Both the position numbers and the translations under genes were made by a program. The notes under the pieces were generated by a model. That model saw nothing but the letters and a program-made list of their open reading frames with translations. It made no database searches and was not told the DNA's origin. Source: Enterobacter mori LMG 25706 (GTDB lineage: Bacteria > Pseudomonadota > Gammaproteobacteria > Enterobacterales > Enterobacteriaceae). Taken from it: 64,000 nucleotides of DNA. The first letter of the stretch is position 1, and every line of letters starts with the position of its first letter. The stretch spans positions 261,330 through 325,329 of the forward strand of contig NZ_GL890777.1 in assembly GCF_000211415.1 (NCBI RefSeq), read 5' to 3'. This document shows, in pieces, positions 24,197 to 33,952 of the stretch.

Positions 24197-24838
24197 ATGA
24201 AAAACTGGAAAACAAGTGCAGAAGCAATCCTGACCACTGGCCCTGTCGTGCCGGTCATCGTGGTGAACAAACTGGAGCACGCTGTCCCAATGGCGAAAGC
24301 GCTGGTTGCGGGCGGCGTTCGCGTCCTGGAAGTGACCCTGCGCACCGCGTGTGCGATGGACGCTATCCGCGCTATTGCCAAAGAAGTGCCGGATGCCATC
24401 ATCGGTGCGGGTACCGTTCTGAATGCGCAGCAGCTGGCTGAAGTGACCGAAGCCGGTGCTCAGTTCGCTATCAGCCCGGGACTGACTGAGCCTCTGCTGA
24501 AAGCGGCAACCGAAGGTTCGATTCCTCTGATCCCGGGTATCAGCACCGTGTCTGAACTGATGCTGGGCATGGATTACGGTCTGAAAGAGTTTAAATTCTT
24601 CCCGGCTGAAGCCAACGGCGGCACCAAAGCGCTGCAGGCGATTGCGGGTCCATTCTCTCAGGTGCGTTTCTGCCCGACCGGCGGTATCTCTCCTGCCAAC
24701 TACCGTGACTACCTGGCGCTGAAAAGCGTACTGTGTATCGGCGGTTCATGGCTGGTGCCAGCGGATGCGCTGGAAGCCGGTGACTGGGATCGCATCACCA
24801 AACTGGCTCGCGAAGCGGTTGAAGGTGCGAAAAAGTAA
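24197..24838 (+). CDS. eda: KDPG/KHG aldolase
   Basis: Cleaves 2-keto-3-deoxy-6-phosphogluconate to pyruvate and glyceraldehyde 3-phosphate. 213 residues from [13 protein letters not shown] (E. coli length). The Schiff-base Lys133 is in [10 protein letters not shown] and the catalytic Glu45 in VLEVTLRT. It is also used in hexuronate breakdown, and the KdgR repressor that controls such genes is encoded at 46.5 kb. Confidence 0.97.
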   Translation: MKNWKTSAEAILTTGPVVPVIVVNKLEHAVPMAKALVAGGVRVLEVTLRTACAMDAIRAIAKEVPDAIIGAGTVLNAQQLAEVTEAGAQFAISPGLTEPLLKAATEGSIPLIPGISTVSELMLGMDYGLKEFKFFPAEANGGTKALQAIAGPFSQVRFCPTGGISPANYRDYLALKSVLCIGGSWLVPADALEAGDWDRITKLAREAVEGAKK

Positions 24839-24853
24839 GTTAATCGCAGCATG

Positions 24854-24881
24854 AAAAACGGGCCTTTTGGCCCGTTTTTTT
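24854..24881 (+). terminator. eda terminator, overlapping the purT end
   Basis: AAACGGGCC-TTTT-GGCCCGTTT hairpin with a T tract running into the purT stop codon at 24880-24882 on the other strand. An A tract on the left side allows bidirectional function between the convergent genes. Confidence 0.85.
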
Positions 24882-26059
24882 ATCCCTCTACCTTGACGTT
24901 CGCAGCGGCCGCTTTCGCTCTCGCCACGGCGTCGTCCACGTTATCCCCGGTGGCTAACGCTACGCCCAAACGACGGGTTCCATCGATTTCCGGCTTACCG
25001 AACAAACGGATCTGCAATCCTGCACCTACCGCTCCGTCAACGTTATCAAACGTCACGTTCCGGCTGGTCAACTCGGGCAGGATTACGGCCGATGCCGCAG
25101 GACCGTACTGGCGAATGCCGCCAACAGGCAGGCCGAGGAAAGCGCGCACGTGCAGGGCGAACTCGGAGAGATCCTGCGAAATAAGCGTCACCATGCCGGT
25201 ATCATGCGGACGAGGGGAGACTTCGCTGAAAATCACCTCGTCGCCGCAAACAAACAGCTCTACGCCGAAGAGACCATAGCCGCCGAGCGCCAGGACGGCC
25301 CTGCGGGCGATATCCTGCGCGCGCTCCAGCGCCAGAGCGCTCATCTGCTGCGGCTGCCAGGATTCACGGTAATCGCCGTCTTCCTGACGGTGGCCAATCG
25401 GGTCGCAGAAATGGACGCCATCCACGGCGCTAACGGTGAGCAGAGTGATTTCGAAATCAAACTTCACGACGCCCTCAACGATCACGCGACCGGCTCCGGC
25501 ACGACCGCCCTGCTGGGCATAATCCCACGCGTTATCCAGCGCGCTGCTGTCACGAATAAAGCTCTGTCCTTTACCGGAGGAGCTCATCACGGGCTTAATG
25601 ATGCACGGGTAGCCAATCTCCTCTACGGCCTGCAGGAATGCGGCTTTATCACCAGCAAAACGGTAGCTCGACGTGGGCAACTCCAGCTCTTCTGCGGCCA
25701 GGCGGCGAATGCCCTCGCGGTTCATGGTGAGCTTCGCGGCGTTGGCGCAGGGCACCACGCGCTGGCCTTCCTGCTCAAGAGTAATGAGCGTGGTCGGTGG
25801 CAATGGCTTCGATTTCCGGCCCGACAAAATCGGGTTTCTCGCGCGTAATCAGCTCGCGAAGGGCATCGCCATCCAGCATGTTAATGACATAAGAACGATG
25901 GGCAACATGCATCGCGGGGGCGTCGGCATAACGGTCTACGGCAATGACTTCAATGCCCAAACGCTGGCATTCAATAGCGACCTCTTTACCCAGTTCACCC
26001 GAGCCTAAAAGCATCACACGTGTCGCCGCAGGTCGCAGCGCGGTTCCTAAACGAGTCAT
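24880..26059 (-). pseudogene. purT: Formate-dependent GAR transformylase, frameshifted
   Basis: PurT makes formylglycinamide ribonucleotide from GAR, formate and ATP in purine synthesis (ATP-grasp family). Here it is split into two frames. The first, from [15 protein letters not shown] at 26059, is faithful to PEIEAIATD (residue 89) and then runs to a stop (HAHYS). The second continues the protein at [15 protein letters not shown] to the normal end. One extra base at 25792-25793 (plus-strand GG in CGTGGTC) explains it. Without that base the gene has exactly 392 codons, the E. coli length. Residue 80 is Gly where I expect Val, so a substitution sits beside the insertion. It may be a real null allele or a sequence error; purN would still supply the step. 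Confidence 0.9.
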
Positions 26060-26093
26060 AAAAATCCCCCTGAAAAAGTTGCGGGCAGTATAA

Positions 26094-26109
26094 ACGAAAA
26101 CGTTTGCGT
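26094..26109. promoter_or_regulatory. PurR operator of purT
   Basis: ACGAAAACGTTTGCGT matches the PurR box (ACGCAAACGTTTTCGT type, central AACGTT) and lies 35 bp upstream of the purT start. It places purT in the purine regulon and shows that the regulatory region of the broken gene is intact. Confidence 0.82.
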
Positions 26110-26230
26110 CTGTCTTGCGCGCGGGGTCTTTCATCGCACAACAATTTGCGCTTCTTTAGAGCAGGCAGACATTTCCTGACACCCACTCGCTTAGGCTGTG
26201 AGCAATATGCACGGTTAAGTGAGGGGAATC

Positions 26231-26884
26231 ATGTCAGGCTGGTTAAATCAATTGCAATCCATGCTGGGTCAGAAAGGTACATCCTCCGGCGCGCAGGGGC
26301 TCAGCAAGCTCCTGGTACCGGGCGCGCTGGGAGGACTGGCGGGGCTGCTGGTCGCCAATAAGTCATCGCGTAAGCTGCTGGCAAAATATGGCACTGGCGC
26401 GCTCCTGGCGGGGGGCGGAGCCATCGCGGGTACCGTCCTGTGGAACAAATACAAGGACAAAGTGCGCACCGCGCATCAGGGTGAACCGCACTACGGCGAG
26501 CACGTCTCCCCGCTGGATATCCGAACAGAGCGGCTCATTCTGGCGCTGGTGTTTGCCGCCAAAAGCGACGGACATATTGATAGCAAAGAGCGTGCGGCGA
26601 TAGAGCAGCAAATGCGTGAGGCCGGTGTGGAAGAGCAGGGGAGATCGCTGGTTGCACAGGCCATCGAACAGCCTCTCGATCCCCAGCGTCTGGCGCAAAG
26701 CGTGAAGAACGAAGAAGAGGCGCTGGAACTCTATTTTCTGAGCTGCGCGGCTATCGATGTCGATCACTTTATGGAGCGCAGCTACCTGAATGCGCTCGGC
26801 GATGCGCTGAAGATCCCTCAGGATGTTCGTGAGGGCATTGAGCAGGATATTCAGCAGCAAAAACAGACGTTACAGGCCGGGTAA
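26231..26884 (+). CDS. yebE: DUF533 inner-membrane protein YebE
   Basis: 217 residues from [16 protein letters not shown] (site GAGGGGAATC). A Gly/Ala-rich hydrophobic stretch covers about residues 30-72 ([33 protein letters not shown]), followed by an acidic-helical TerB-like domain ([23 protein letters not shown]) at about 95-217. E. coli YebE is a CpxR-regulated envelope protein of unknown role. In E. coli yebF and yebG lie between yebE and purT; here the gap is only 171 bp and neither is present. Confidence 0.92.
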   Translation: MSGWLNQLQSMLGQKGTSSGAQGLSKLLVPGALGGLAGLLVANKSSRKLLAKYGTGALLAGGGAIAGTVLWNKYKDKVRTAHQGEPHYGEHVSPLDIRTERLILALVFAAKSDGHIDSKERAAIEQQMREAGVEEQGRSLVAQAIEQPLDPQRLAQSVKNEEEALELYFLSCAAIDVDHFMERSYLNALGDALKIPQDVREGIEQDIQQQKQTLQAG

Positions 26885-26967
26885 TCATCTGATGTGGTCA
26901 TGTTTCGCTTGCATCATGCGCGTGTTTTGCCAACCTTATAGGGTGTAAAACTCAAAAGAATCATGAC

Positions 26968-29028
26968 ATGCCACCGAAAGCCCGACGTACTCCTTATGCG
27001 ATCACCACGCATGGTGATACGCGCATAGACCATTATTACTGGCTGCGGGATGACTCGCGTTCCCAGCCAGATGTGCTCGACTATCTGCACCAGGAAAACG
27101 ACTATGGCCGCAAGGTCATGTCCAGCCAGCAGGCGCTGCAGGATCAGCTGCTGAATGAAATGGTGCAGCGTATCCCCCAGCGCGATGTGTCTGCCCCCTG
27201 GACCAAAAACGGTTATCGCTACCGTCATATCTATGAGCCCGGCAATGAATACCCCATCTATCAGCGCCAGTCGGTGCTATGTGCCGAATGGGACGAATGG
27301 GAAATCCTGCTGGACGCCAACCAGCGTGCCGCTCACAGTGAATTCTATACGCTGGGCGGTATGTCGGTGTCGCCAGATAACGCCATTATGGCGCTCGCAG
27401 AAGACTATCTTTCTCGCCGACAGTACGGACTGCGCTTCCGCAATCTCGAGTCGGGGAACTGGTATCCGGAAATGCTGGAGAATATCTCCCCGGATTTTGT
27501 CTGGGCGAATGATTCTGAAACGGTCTACTACGTCAAAAAGCATGCGTCCACGCTGCTGCCTTATCAGGTCTGGCGGCACACCGTAGGGACGGATTCTGCC
27601 GATGATGAAATGGTGTACGAAGAGAAAGACGAGACGTTTTACGTCAGCCTGCACAAAACCTCATCGCGTCACTATGTGATTATTTATCTGGCCAGCGCCA
27701 CCACCTCGGAAGTCCTGCTCCTGGATGCTGAACTGCCTGATGCGCAGCCGCTCTGCTTCCTGCCGCGCCGAAAAGATCATGAGTACAATCTTGACCATTT
27801 TCAGCACAGTTTTTACCTGCGATCGAATCGCGAGGGTAAAAACTTCGGCCTCTACAAAACCAAAGTGCGAGATGAGCGCAAGTGGGAGGTGCTGATCCCC
27901 GCGCGGGAGCAGGTGATGCTGGAAGGCTTTACGCTCTTTACCGACTGGCTGGTGGTGGAAGAACGTCAGCGGGGGTTGACCAGTATCCGCCAAATCAACA
28001 GGAAAACGCGGGAGGTTGTGGGAATTGCCTTCGACGATCCGGCCTATGTCACGTGGATTGGCTTCAACCCTGAACCGGAATCGTCGCGCCTGCGTTATGG
28101 CTACTCTTCAATGACGACGCCGGACACCCTATTTGAACTGGATATGGACACCGGGCAGCGCCAGGTGATTAAACAGGCTGAAGTAAAAGGATTTGAGTCG
28201 GATAACTACCGCAGCGAACACCTGTGGGTGACCGCCCGCGATGGCGTTGAGGTGCCAGTCTCCCTAGTGTATCACAAGGCGCATTTTAACAAGGGCAAAA
28301 ATCCTCTTCTGGTTTACGGCTACGGCTCCTACGGCTCCAGTATGGATGCGGATTTCAGCGGTAGCCGTTTGAGCCTTCTCGACCGCGGCTTTGTCTATGC
28401 TATTGCCCACGTGCGCGGTGGCGGTGAACTGGGCCAGCACTGGTATGAAGAGGGGAAATTCCTGAAGAAGAAAAACACCTTCAACGACTATCTCGACGTC
28501 TGTGATGCCCTCATCGAACAAGGCTATGGCGACCCGACGCTCTGCTTTGGGATGGGGGGAAGCGCGGGCGGCATGCTGATGGGGGCCGTGATTAATCAGC
28601 GCCCTGAGCGCTTTAAGGGCATCATCGCGCAGGTTCCGTTTGTCGATGTGGTGACCACCATGCTGGATGAGTCCATCCCGTTAACCACGGGAGAATTTGA
28701 AGAGTGGGGGAATCCTCAGGACGAAATCTATTATCGCTACATGAAAGAGTACAGCCCCTACGATAACGTGGAGGCGAAAGCGTATCCGCATCTGCTGGTC
28801 ACCACCGGCCTGCATGATTCACAGGTGCAATACTGGGAACCTGCAAAGTGGGTGGCGAAACTGCGTGAACTGAAAACCGACGATAATCTGCTGCTGCTCT
28901 GTACCGACATGGACTCCGGGCACGGGGGTAAATCAGGGCGATTTAAATCCTATGAAGGCGTCGCGCTGGAGTACGCGTTCCTGATTGGCCTGGCACAGGA
29001 TACGCTGCCAGGCCGCGCAGAACGTTAG
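26968..29028 (+). CDS. ptrB: Oligopeptidase B
   Basis: Serine peptidase of the prolyl oligopeptidase family (S9) that cleaves short peptides after Arg or Lys, mainly in the cytoplasm. 686 residues, the E. coli length. The N-terminal beta-propeller covers about residues 1-400; the nucleophile Ser532 is in GMGGSAGGM (codon at 28561), with the catalytic Asp in [12 protein letters not shown] and His in [10 protein letters not shown]. Its stop codon (29026-29028) overlaps the exoX stop on the other strand. Confidence 0.97.
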   Translation: MPPKARRTPYAITTHGDTRIDHYYWLRDDSRSQPDVLDYLHQENDYGRKVMSSQQALQDQLLNEMVQRIPQRDVSAPWTKNGYRYRHIYEPGNEYPIYQRQSVLCAEWDEWEILLDANQRAAHSEFYTLGGMSVSPDNAIMALAEDYLSRRQYGLRFRNLESGNWYPEMLENISPDFVWANDSETVYYVKKHASTLLPYQVWRHTVGTDSADDEMVYEEKDETFYVSLHKTSSRHYVIIYLASATTSEVLLLDAELPDAQPLCFLPRRKDHEYNLDHFQHSFYLRSNREGKNFGLYKTKVRDERKWEVLIPAREQVMLEGFTLFTDWLVVEERQRGLTSIRQINRKTREVVGIAFDDPAYVTWIGFNPEPESSRLRYGYSSMTTPDTLFELDMDTGQRQVIKQAEVKGFESDNYRSEHLWVTARDGVEVPVSLVYHKAHFNKGKNPLLVYGYGSYGSSMDADFSGSRLSLLDRGFVYAIAHVRGGGELGQHWYEEGKFLKKKNTFNDYLDVCDALIEQGYGDPTLCFGMGGSAGGMLMGAVINQRPERFKGIIAQVPFVDVVTTMLDESIPLTTGEFEEWGNPQDEIYYRYMKEYSPYDNVEAKAYPHLLVTTGLHDSQVQYWEPAKWVAKLRELKTDDNLLLLCTDMDSGHGGKSGRFKSYEGVALEYAFLIGLAQDTLPGRAER

Positions 29029-29687
29029 GCGTCGCCCAGATAGTGCTTCAGCGTCAGGCGAAGCTCCGGGCTCATTCTGTCGAGGTTGTTATACAGCCAG
29101 CGCAGATAACCCGGATCTTTATCCGCCACTTCCGACACCGGTTTGCCGCGATATTTCCCAAAGGTAAAGGTGGTCAGTAACGCAGGGCGTCCGGTGATGG
29201 TTGCCATATCATCCGGCGTCCAGCCAGAGATATTCATAATATCAATCAGCAACGCGGCGGTGATATAGCAGTCATAGAGGGCGCGGTGATGGTGCAGCCC
29301 CTCGGGCGTCCTGACGCTGAGCTTGCGGGATTTATACAGCGCCATATTGCTGTATTTAATCCCCGGCCACAGTCGACGAGCCAGCTTCATGGTGCAAATC
29401 CATTCGCCCGGCATTTCCGGAAGAACGCGACGATCAAAGCTGGCGTTATGTGCGACATACCACGGGCTGCCGTAATAATGCGGTATGATCTCTTCAATCC
29501 ATGGCTTGTCCGCCACCATCGACTCCGTAATGCGATGGATTGCCATCGCCTGCGGACTTATCGGACGGTCGGGACGCACCAGGTGGCTCATCGGGTTGAC
29601 TATCTTTCCGTCAACCACATCGACTGAAGCCACTTCTACTATTCCGCCCTGCAGATCGCAGGTTTCGGTATCGATGACGCGCAGCAT
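29025..29687 (-). CDS. exoX: Exodeoxyribonuclease X
   Basis: DnaQ-like 3'-5' exonuclease (DEDDh family) used in mismatch repair and DNA repair. 220 residues. The first metal site Asp6-X-Glu8 is visible in [11 protein letters not shown], followed by [12 protein letters not shown] and [12 protein letters not shown] segments with the later Asp and His. The start MLRVIDTE agrees with the E. coli enzyme. Confidence 0.95.
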   Translation of the reverse strand: MLRVIDTETCDLQGGIVEVASVDVVDGKIVNPMSHLVRPDRPISPQAMAIHRITESMVADKPWIEEIIPHYYGSPWYVAHNASFDRRVLPEMPGEWICTMKLARRLWPGIKYSNMALYKSRKLSVRTPEGLHHHRALYDCYITAALLIDIMNISGWTPDDMATITGRPALLTTFTFGKYRGKPVSEVADKDPGYLRWLYNNLDRMSPELRLTLKHYLGDA

Positions 29688-29711
29688 TGATCGCTCCTGA
29701 CCCTAAAACGC

Positions 29712-30362
29712 TTAGCCTAAAGGAATGATATCGCCTTGCCAACCCTGTCTGCCAAGAGATCCGGTTAAGAGCAGTTCGCCTTTGTCGGCGCGAACGATCA
29801 GCTGACCTTTTTCATCCCATAATGCACTGCCGCTGCGGGCGTTGGCCATCAATACCGCAATGGCATACTTATGCGCGAAGCGCTGCAATGTGCTGATGGA
29901 CTGCCGCCAGCGGTTATCGCCCACCGCCTGGCAGCTGGTAAATAACGTGGCTTGCGGATCGAGGTTAGGGGTGTCTGACTGGGTATCGATAATGGTGAGC
30001 TGTTTATCCCCCGGGATCAGGCTTGCCCCGCTTCCCTGAGGATAACGAAGGACAGTATCGAGATGGGGCGTGAAGAGGGCAAGTCCTTTCTGACGCTGGC
30101 CCTGATGAACGAGCGTCAGCCCTGCAATAACCGTTATATTGTGTGACTGCGCGGCGTGAAGGAGTGGGGCAAGCTGCAGATCGTCGGGCGGCGCGGGCAG
30201 GTCAGCCTCGCCGGGGCCTGTTAATGAGAGTTCAGGAAACACCAGCAACTGACACTGCTGTCGCGCCGCTTCGTCAATGAAACGGAGGTGGTGTTTTACA
30301 TGGCTATCCACACTGGGGTGCTGTGCGGCATATTGAGCTGCTGCAATATTCCATCGAGACAT
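29712..30362 (-). CDS. yobB: Carbon-nitrogen hydrolase-like protein YobB
   Basis: 216 residues from MSRWNIAAAQYAAQHP (six upstream codons are in frame but unneeded). Nitrilase superfamily fold: the catalytic Glu is likely in LLVFPELSLTG near residue 46. The usual Lys and Cys motifs are not clear to me; the Cys may be that in TLFTSCQAVG. It is similar to E. coli YobB, whose activity is not established. Confidence 0.87.
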   Translation of the reverse strand: MSRWNIAAAQYAAQHPSVDSHVKHHLRFIDEAARQQCQLLVFPELSLTGPGEADLPAPPDDLQLAPLLHAAQSHNITVIAGLTLVHQGQRQKGLALFTPHLDTVLRYPQGSGASLIPGDKQLTIIDTQSDTPNLDPQATLFTSCQAVGDNRWRQSISTLQRFAHKYAIAVLMANARSGSALWDEKGQLIVRADKGELLLTGSLGRQGWQGDIIPLG

Positions 30363-30472
30363 CGTGACTTCCTTATACACTGAGTCGCCGGGATTTAAGA
30401 ATACACCTAATTTTATAAGGGTTTTCTTATCCTGCCATAATCCGCGTAAGGAAGTGTAATGCGTCGTTAAGC

Positions 30473-30703
30473 TTATTTAACTTTAGGTTCGTACGGCAGT
30501 CGCGAGAGATTAACCGAGGCCAGGCGATGCGCAATCAGGCGTTCTCGAAACCAGTCGCGCAGGTGCGCGGGTTGTTCACGCTCGACAACTTCAGCCACGA
30601 TGGGCATGTTGTAGCGTTCTTTGAATGCCACGCCAGCGGCAGCGAGATCGACATTGACTTTGTCCATCTCGTCCTGAGGAAGGGCAGCCAGATTAATGTT
30701 CAT
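30473..30703 (-). CDS. holE: DNA polymerase III theta subunit
   Basis: Small subunit of the Pol III core that binds and stabilises the epsilon proofreading subunit. 76 residues from [20 protein letters not shown], the E. coli length; a 9-codon upstream extension in frame covers the ribosome site (AAAAGGAGAAGGTA) and is not used. The core [14 protein letters not shown] and [19 protein letters not shown] match closely; the N-terminal ten residues differ from E. coli. Confidence 0.95.
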   Translation of the reverse strand: MNINLAALPQDEMDKVNVDLAAAGVAFKERYNMPIVAEVVEREQPAHLRDWFRERLIAHRLASVNLSRLPYEPKVK

Positions 30704-30840
30704 TACCTTCTCCTTTTTATGCGGCGGCAACGTTACCGCGATTGGATGACGATGACAAGCGAAGGGAGGATGATCCTCGACTCGTTTATTATACAGCGTT
30801 ATTCTTTACCTTACAGGCATAACAAAAAGGAATGATTGTG

Positions 30841-31212
30841 ATGGATTTCTCCTCTTCCCGCGCGGTGCGCGCGCTCACTTTATTGATCGCGTCGGCAGTG
30901 ACGCCCGCCGTCCTGGCACATGCGCATCTCAAACAGCAATCCCCGGCGGCCAATACTCAGGTAGCGGCCCCGCAGACCCTTACGCTGAACTTCTCCGAAG
31001 GTATTGAACCGGCATTTAGCGGCGTTGTGGTGACCGACGCGCAACAGCAGGTGATGAAAACCGGTACCGCTAAGCGGGATGAAAAAGACAACGCCCGGCT
31101 GGTTGTGCCACTGGAACAACCGCTGGCGGCGGGCACCTATCAGGTGGACTGGCATGTGGTCTCGGTTGATGGCCACAAAACCAAAGGCAGCTATCACTTT
31201 AGCGTGAAGTAA
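30841..31212 (+). CDS. yobA: CopC-like periplasmic protein YobA
   Basis: About 123 residues with a signal peptide ending ...VTPAVLA and a mature N-terminus [12 protein letters not shown]. The first His after cleavage and the later [13 protein letters not shown] carry the copper ligands of the CopC family. AAAAAGG at 30824-30830 is too close to the ATG at 30832 and better spaced for the ATG at 30841 (or GTG at 30838). It is followed after 1 bp by the CopD-like yebZ, so it is a copper-handling pair. Confidence 0.93.
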   Translation: MDFSSSRAVRALTLLIASAVTPAVLAHAHLKQQSPAANTQVAAPQTLTLNFSEGIEPAFSGVVVTDAQQQVMKTGTAKRDEKDNARLVVPLEQPLAAGTYQVDWHVVSVDGHKTKGSYHFSVK

Positions 31213-31213
31213 T

Positions 31214-32083
31214 ATGCTGGCGCTGGTCTACGTGGCATTACGCTTCATCCATTTCGGCGCGTTGATGCTGATTTTTGGCAATGCACTCTACAGCGTCTGG
31301 TTTGCGCCGTCGTCACTGCAACGTCTGATGCTGAGACGCTTTCAGGCGCAGCAGAAAATGGCCGCGTTAATCAGCCTGGTGACCGCACTCCTGATGTTTG
31401 CGGTGCAGGGCGGAATGATGGGCAACGGCTGGCCCGATGTGCTGAGTACGGATATCTGGCGGAGCGTGCTGGGGACGCAGTTTGGCGGCGTCTGGCTGTG
31501 GCAAATCATTCTGCCCATCATCACCGCCGGTGCTGCGTGGCTGGCACCCCAAAAAGGTTCGCGACTGTTGCTGCTTGCGATGGGGCAATTTGTCCTGCTG
31601 GCGGGCGTCGGGCATGCGGCAATGGACGACGGGGCACCGGGGGCACTGCACCGCCTTAATCATGCGATCCATCTCCTCTGCGCGGCAACCTGGCTTGGCG
31701 GATTGTTGCCGCTGCTGTTTTGCATGCGTCTCTCGAGCGGACGCTGGCAGACGACGGCGGTCTATACCATGATGCGTTTTTCCCGCGTGGGGCACTATGC
31801 CGTGGCTGGCGTGATATTCACGGGTATCATTAACGCGCTGTTTATTACCGGCATCAATGTGCCCTGGCAGGCGGGCTACGTAAAAATGTTGTTGTTCAAA
31901 TGTGCGCTGGTGGCGTTGATGGTGGTAATTGCGCTGGCGAATCGGTATTTTCTGGTGCCACGCTTTCGTCCGGATGCCGGGTGGGAGCAAACCCTTTTTA
32001 TCAGGATGACACAGGCAGAAGTGGTGCTGGGCGCGTTGGTACTGGCCACGGTCAGTCTGTTTGCGACCTGGGAACCCTTTTGA
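31214..32083 (+). CDS. yebZ: CopD-family inner-membrane protein YebZ
   Basis: 289 residues with about eight hydrophobic segments and conserved His in [12 protein letters not shown] and [17 protein letters not shown]. It belongs to the CopD family of copper-resistance or uptake membrane proteins. It starts 1 bp after yobA and is followed after 16 bp by yebY, forming yobA-yebZ-yebY. The copper role in E. coli is inferred from the family. Confidence 0.93.
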   Translation: MLALVYVALRFIHFGALMLIFGNALYSVWFAPSSLQRLMLRRFQAQQKMAALISLVTALLMFAVQGGMMGNGWPDVLSTDIWRSVLGTQFGGVWLWQIILPIITAGAAWLAPQKGSRLLLLAMGQFVLLAGVGHAAMDDGAPGALHRLNHAIHLLCAATWLGGLLPLLFCMRLSSGRWQTTAVYTMMRFSRVGHYAVAGVIFTGIINALFITGINVPWQAGYVKMLLFKCALVALMVVIALANRYFLVPRFRPDAGWEQTLFIRMTQAEVVLGALVLATVSLFATWEPF

Positions 32084-32099
32084 CAAGGTTTAAAGACAT

Positions 32100-32438
32100 A
32101 TGAAAAAGACACTACTTTCTCTTTTACTGCTGGCCTGCACTGGCAGTGCGCTGGCAGCGCCGCAGGTGATCACCGTCAGCCGTTTTGAGGTGGGTAAGGA
32201 AAAATGGGCCTTCAATCGTGAAGAGGTGATGCTGACCTGCCGTCCTGGCCACGCCCTGTACGCGATCAACCCAAGCACGCTGGTGCAATACCCGCTAAAC
32301 GATACCGCAGAGCAGCAGGTTGCCAGCGGTAAGAGTAACGGACAACCGATTAGCATTATCCAGATTGACGATCCCGCTAAACCTGGCCAGAAGATGAGCC
32401 TGGCACCGTTTATCGAGCGCGCGGATAAACTCTGCTAA
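32100..32438 (+). CDS. yebY: DUF2511 periplasmic protein YebY
   Basis: 112 residues with a clear signal peptide ([19 protein letters not shown], cleavage after ALA). The mature part has two Cys (MLTCRPGH and the C-terminal Cys), able to form a disulfide. The family is restricted to enterobacteria and has no known activity; the link with CopC and CopD-like neighbours suggests a copper-related periplasmic role. A terminator follows. Confidence 0.92.
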   Translation: MKKTLLSLLLLACTGSALAAPQVITVSRFEVGKEKWAFNREEVMLTCRPGHALYAINPSTLVQYPLNDTAEQQVASGKSNGQPISIIQIDDPAKPGQKMSLAPFIERADKLC

Positions 32439-32454
32439 CGCCAATGTTTCCAAT

Positions 32455-32493
32455 AAAAAACCGCAGATGCTAGCGAAAGCACTGCGGTTTTTT
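32455..32493 (+). terminator. Terminator of yobA-yebZ-yebY
   Basis: AAAAAACCGCAG / CTGCGGTTTTTT hairpin 17 bp after the yebY stop. Flanking A and T tracts permit action on both strands, so it may also stop the antisense RyeA transcript. Confidence 0.82.
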
Positions 32494-32524
32494 ACGTTTA
32501 ATGATGCTCCGACGCTTTTTTTCA

Positions 32525-32700
32525 GGCCACTTTAGCTGTGGACTGGAAAACCTGGCGTCGTCATCTATTCTTAAAAGGCAAGGCGACTTAGCCTGCATTA
32601 ATGCCAACTTTTAGCGCACGGCTCTCTCCCAAGAGCCATTTCCCTGGACCGAATACAGGAATCGTATTCGGTCTCTTTTTATCTGCATGAAAGTAAACGA
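32525..32700 (-). ncRNA. ryeA: RyeA (SraC), antisense to SdsR
   Basis: In E. coli a longer RNA, RyeA or SraC, is transcribed from the opposite strand across SdsR and the two are cleaved on pairing. The complementary sequence is present here by necessity; its transcription and ends are only inferred by homology, and the coordinates are approximate. Confidence 0.4.
32577..32680 (+). ncRNA. sdsR: SdsR (RyeB) small RNA
   Basis: The sequence GGCAAGGCGACTTAGCCTGC ... CTCTCTCCCAAGAGCC ... GACCGAATAC / GTATTCGGTC plus TCTTTTT matches my memory of the E. coli and Salmonella SdsR sRNA nearly base for base, and the length of about 104 nt fits. SdsR is a sigma-S-dependent, Hfq-binding RNA that represses porin ompD, tolC and mutS among others. 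A sigma-S type -10, CTATTCTTA, ends just before the 5' end (32565-32573). It lies in the 366-bp gap between yebY and the VirK-like gene. Confidence 0.9.
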
Positions 32701-32804
32701 TAAAATCCTGCTATCGACCTCTGCAGCGAGCACATTTCCTGTGAGCCTGGTTCAAACATACCACAACACGGCAGGCCAAAGTCCAGCCCTTTTTGACTGT
32801 TTTG

Positions 32805-33785
32805 TTAAATTCTTGTGCATAGTTGGCGAAAGCCCTCAGTAGTCTGGAAGCGAGAACTCATCGATCCCGCGATATCATCCAGCAGCTCGAAGCGGCGACG
32901 ATATTCAGCCCGCTTTTTACTGGCGATCTCTTCCAGTGATTTACGTTCCACCTGCAGGGGGAGTTGCCAGCAGAAAGGTGAAAGTTTACGGCCGTTAAGC
33001 GTTTCCCAGAATTCGTCGTAGCTGGCGTGGAAATGTCGACCTTTGCTCAGGCGATAGCGCAACGCGCGGAACACGTGTCCCTCATCGCTGACGGCGAAAA
33101 TGGCGTGAATATTCGCCTGTGCGGCCAGCTGGAAAATCACTTCCATCAGGACGCGCTTAGGGAACAGGCCGTGGCAGGCTCGGGTGGCCTGCTTGATCGC
33201 CTCCCGCGATACGTTGCGGCGCGGTCCCTGAAGTCCGCCAATGACCAGCACTGGCCGACCGTGGCTGCGCGCGACGCAAAACGTCAAGCTGGCGAGCAAG
33301 GTGTTATTGCTGTCATGGAGCCACAGCGTACTCTCGCCTTCACGCTCGGCTTTGCCGGCGGAGGAAGCATTGACGGTATAGATCACGTCGTTTTTTGCCT
33401 GAAATTGCACAATGCACTGCTCGTGCGGGCTCGTCAGGGCGTGGCCAAGATCGCTGTTCTTCAGGCTATCGATCCAGTGATAGTGACTGACAACAGCGTC
33501 GGCGCGATCGCCAGGACGCAGGCCGCGCATCAGGTACTGGCGGTGGGTTTTACTCGGTAACGTGATTTGCGATGCCAGCAGCCTGTCAAAATCATCGCGT
33601 CCTGATAGCGCGTCCAGCATGCGATGGGTGGAAGCGCGGAATAACAGTGAGCGCAGAAGAAATTTCAGCCGGTAGTCGCGCTTCTGCCAGATTGGGCCCG
33701 GAACGCGTTTTCCTTTCACCAACTCGGAGATGATATTTGTGCGACAGGGATACAGCACATCGTTTTGCAGGTGTATGTTAGACAC
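32805..33785 (-). CDS. VirK/YbjX-family (DUF535) protein
   Basis: About 326 residues of the DUF535 family, which includes Salmonella and Shigella VirK and E. coli YbjX. Family members are linked to PhoP control and to survival of antimicrobial peptides. Visible segments include FLLRSLLFRASTHRM, VSHYHWIDS, VIGGLQGPRRNVSREAIK and AIFAVSDEGH. I place the start at GTG 33785 because GAGAGG lies seven bases upstream; ATG 33800 adds five residues. It separates sdsR from pphA, where E. coli has no such gene. No transmembrane segment is seen. It is one of the few accessory-looking genes here. Confidence 0.85.
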   Translation of the reverse strand: MSNIHLQNDVLYPCRTNIISELVKGKRVPGPIWQKRDYRLKFLLRSLLFRASTHRMLDALSGRDDFDRLLASQITLPSKTHRQYLMRGLRPGDRADAVVSHYHWIDSLKNSDLGHALTSPHEQCIVQFQAKNDVIYTVNASSAGKAEREGESTLWLHDSNNTLLASLTFCVARSHGRPVLVIGGLQGPRRNVSREAIKQATRACHGLFPKRVLMEVIFQLAAQANIHAIFAVSDEGHVFRALRYRLSKGRHFHASYDEFWETLNGRKLSPFCWQLPLQVERKSLEEIASKKRAEYRRRFELLDDIAGSMSSRFQTTEGFRQLCTRI

Positions 33786-33952
33786 GTTAAGACCTCTCAT
33801 TCTATTTCGCTCTATTTTAGAGGGGCGGGAATAAGGGATTAATAGCCCGACGATCTTTATTTCCGTTTGGTTGAAGGTTTGTTTGGGTTGGAAAAAAACG
33901 ATGTCGGGACAGGATATTTTCTGCTGCAGCTATACTCTTTAAAGGAGGCATT

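Noticed and set aside
24880-25827. A separate 315-codon gene starting [18 protein letters not shown]
   Set aside because: Its first 13 or so residues are the out-of-frame reading of the preceding purT segment; it is the 3' part of frameshifted purT.
33830-33950. PhoP box upstream of the VirK-like gene
   Set aside because: GTTTG-type words (CGTTTGG, GGTTTGTTTGGG) occur but none forms the TGTTTA-N5-TGTTTA repeat in the right orientation and spacing.
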